A stretch of DNA of 7,418 nt. It comes from Candidatus Zhuqueibacterota bacterium 4484_87. GTDB lineage: Bacteria > Zhuqueibacterota > Zhuqueibacteria > Thermofontimicrobiales > Thermofontimicrobiaceae. The position numbers and the translations under genes are program-made. The notes under the pieces were generated by a model. The model had not been told where the DNA came from and did not search any database. It worked only from the letters and a program-made list of their open reading frames with translations. Shown piece by piece: positions 6,118 to 7,418 of the stretch; within the stretch, counting starts at the first letter, position 1; each line of letters starts with the position of its first letter. The DNA is taken from the NCBI GenBank assembly GCA_002085355.1, contig NATN01000134.1:1-7418 (forward strand), given 5' to 3'.

Positions 6118-7113
6118 TCAGGGAATTTTTCTGAAACGCGTGTTAGCAAGAACAATCTCCAATAGCAATAGCGCTAGAGCGGCTAACACGTAGTTCACAA
6201 ATTTTTCAGTATAGCGGGTAAATTCTTTGATCTCAATTTTTGTCTTTTCCATTTCGCCGATGTCGTGATAAACTTTTTCCAGCGATTTTTTATCCGTGGC
6301 GCGAAAATATTTTCCGCCGGTGATATCAGCTATTTTTGCGAGCAACTCTTCATCAATATCGACCTGCATCGGTACATATCTTTTGCCCAAAAACGGATCA
6401 TCGACCGGGTACATCGCCTGGCCGCGCGTCCCCGCACCGATGGTATAAACGCGAACATTGAACGTCTTTGCAATTTGCGCAGCCGTGATTGGATCGATCT
6501 CGCCGCGATTGTTCCTTCCGTCAGTGAGCAAAATCACGACTTTGCTTTTCGCTTTGCTGTTTTTCAGCCGGTTTACACATGTCGCCAGCGCCATTCCGAT
6601 GGCAGTGCCGTCTTCAATCATGCCAATTTTTATCTCATCCAAAAATTTAATCAAGATTCCGTAATCCAGCGTCAATGGGCATTGGGTATAGCTTTTCCCT
6701 GAAAAAACCACCATGCCGATGCGGTCGTTGGTTCTTCCTTTGATAAATTCAGTTGCCACTTCTTTTGCCACTTCGAGGCGATTTTTGTGCCGATCCAAAT
6801 CTTCTGCAAGCATACTGCTGGAGACATCCATCGCCAGCACAATATCAATTCCTTCGGTGAGTACTTTTTCCTCTTTGCTCGAAGATTGAGGTCGCGCGAA
6901 CGCGACAATCAACAAAGCGATAACGCCCATTCTCAGCACGAATAAAATGTGCCGGTAACGACGCGTCGGCGTAGCGCTTATCTGTTTCAGATTTTTCAAG
7001 TTGGAAAAACGAATCGTCGCCGATGATAATTTATTTCGCCGGATGTACCAATAAATTAAAATTGGTATTATCGCCAATAAAATTAAAAATTCAGGATTCG
7101 CAAATCGAAACAT
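6118..7113 (-). CDS. batA: BatA: von Willebrand factor A membrane protein
   Basis: This 331-residue protein has the pattern FRFANPEFLILLAIIP at the start and membrane segments at about 8-24, 55-73 and 306-324. Its VWA domain (about 88-290) has a complete MIDAS: DVSSS (D96, S98, S100), T170 in DGTAIG, and D198 in LLTDGRNNRG. The block QCPLTLDYG (144-152) is identical in BatB, so the two are tandem paralogues that have diverged elsewhere. The loop after the fifth strand (about 229-252) carries YPVDDPFLGKRYVPMQVDID, the BatA type. In this family the protein is membrane-bound and acts with a MoxR ATPase; ligand unknown. AGGAGGGGGAG lies 6 bases before the ATG at 7113, and the previous gene's TAG is 3 bases before it, so expression is probably coupled. 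Length is normal for the family and the frame is intact. Confidence 0.94.
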   Translation of the reverse strand: MFRFANPEFLILLAIIPILIYWYIRRNKLSSATIRFSNLKNLKQISATPTRRYRHILFVLRMGVIALLIVAFARPQSSSKEEKVLTEGIDIVLAMDVSSSMLAEDLDRHKNRLEVAKEVATEFIKGRTNDRIGMVVFSGKSYTQCPLTLDYGILIKFLDEIKIGMIEDGTAIGMALATCVNRLKNSKAKSKVVILLTDGRNNRGEIDPITAAQIAKTFNVRVYTIGAGTRGQAMYPVDDPFLGKRYVPMQVDIDEELLAKIADITGGKYFRATDKKSLEKVYHDIGEMEKTKIEIKEFTRYTEKFVNYVLAALALLLLEIVLANTRFRKIP

Positions 7114-7116
7114 TTC

Positions 7117-7418
7117 CTACTCCCCCTCCTGTTCCGTAATATCAGAAGAAGATTCAGTTTCTTCCACAGGAGTTTTTTCTAACTCGCTTTCCCCGTCCGA
7201 TTCTTCAGTTTGTTCATCAGCAGCAGCTTCCGCCGCCGATTCGATGATAATTTTTGTCATTTCCACTATTTGAAATGCCGAATCCATCGCACTTTGGTTT
7301 TCCTCATTTGATGGAACATACTTGGCAAATTTGACCAGATCGCATAAATTCAAAAATTTTTCCGAAATTTCAATGACTTCCGGTTCAATTTCTGCCTTGC
7401 CCATAGCATCCATCAATT
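7117..7418 (-). CDS. C-terminal part of a Bat-operon protein of unknown function (cut by right edge)
   Basis: The frame is open to the window edge and stops with TAG at 7117, leaving 99 residues of a longer protein. A Met in the first codons is probably internal. The first half is helical and contains FLNLCDLVKFAKYVPSNEEN (visible residues about 21-40). This L-x-x-x-D-x-x-K-F-A-K-Y pattern also appears in a looser form in the BatD cytoplasmic tail (CLRVCDYQRFAP). It is typical of the conserved hypothetical membrane protein found between DUF58 and batA in other Bat operons (family knowledge). The last 40 residues are strongly acidic, rich in Glu, Asp and Ser, and ending EQEGE. No catalytic residues or membrane segments are visible in this part. 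Its last codons include the batA ribosome site. Function is not known, and the family assignment rests on the one motif plus context. Confidence 0.65.
   Translation of the reverse strand, partial: LMDAMGKAEIEPEVIEISEKFLNLCDLVKFAKYVPSNEENQSAMDSAFQIVEMTKIIIESAAEAAADEQTEESDGESELEKTPVEETESSSDITEQEGE
7120..7130 (-). promoter_or_regulatory. Strong ribosome binding site of batA overlapping the upstream gene end
   Basis: AGGAGGGGGAG on the minus strand codes for the final E-G-E of the upstream gene and is 6 bases before the batA ATG. It is the strongest such site in the window and has the same end-of-gene arrangement as at batB/batC. Confidence 0.7.

Noticed and set aside
6265..6702. Plus-strand open frames opposite batA and batB (for example 6265-6702 and 5511-5912)
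   Set aside because: They are opposite strongly conserved VWA coding sequence, have no recognisable domains and no supporting ribosome sites.
1..7418. Search for mobile elements, CRISPR arrays, tRNA or rRNA, and breaks in genes
   Set aside because: No spaced direct repeats, transposase motifs, terminal inverted repeats, cloverleaf or rRNA-like stretches were seen, and all supported genes read through without frameshift.

Overview
Every gene I can support in this window lies on the minus strand, so the genes are transcribed from the right edge towards the left. Seven of the eight form one tight run: the end of an unnamed gene, then batA, batB, batC, batD, batE and a TonB-like gene. Gaps are 3 to 48 bases, and two junctions have the next gene's ribosome binding site inside the end of the previous gene. 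This is the Bat ('Bacteroides aerotolerance') operon architecture: two von Willebrand factor A (VWA) membrane proteins, a Gln-rich TPR protein, the large BatD protein and a TPR/SH3 protein. In related genomes a MoxR ATPase and a DUF58 protein lie upstream. They would be beyond the right edge and are not seen here.

Organism: a complete batABCDE set followed by a TonB-like gene, at a moderately AT-rich composition, suggests a Gram-negative bacterium of the Bacteroidota/Calditrichota/KSB1 neighbourhood. This is inferred from gene content only, and no rRNA or tRNA is present to settle it.

Right to left: 7418-7117 is the C-terminal part of a protein with a short helical motif and a long acidic tail. 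7113-6118 (BatA) and 6080-5052 (BatB) are paralogous VWA proteins, each with an intact metal-ion-dependent adhesion site (MIDAS) and three membrane segments. 5049-4330 (BatC) is an exported or anchored TPR protein with about 39 glutamines in a 55-residue tract. 4281-2449 (BatD) has a signal peptide, a large periplasmic part, one membrane span and a cytoplasmic helical tail. 2404-1640 (BatE) has TPRs, two membrane spans and a C-terminal SH3-like domain. 1612-1010 is a TonB-family protein with a GTG start. After a 95-base AT-rich gap, 914 down to base 1 is the N-terminal 304 residues of a gene that runs off the left edge and resembles bacterial glycogen-debranching/amylo-alpha-1,6-glucosidase-like proteins.

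Working together (inference): the Bat proteins probably form a membrane complex. The VWA domains would face the same side as the TPR and SH3 modules, and MoxR would act from the cytoplasm. The whole set is linked to envelope stress or oxygen tolerance in the literature, but its biochemical role is unresolved. The TonB-like protein may connect this complex to the outer membrane, or may simply share its transcript. The debranching-like gene looks metabolically separate. I do not see a clearly undescribed system. The most interesting points are the TonB attachment, the poly-Gln tract, a short motif shared by BatA and BatD, and the edge gene.
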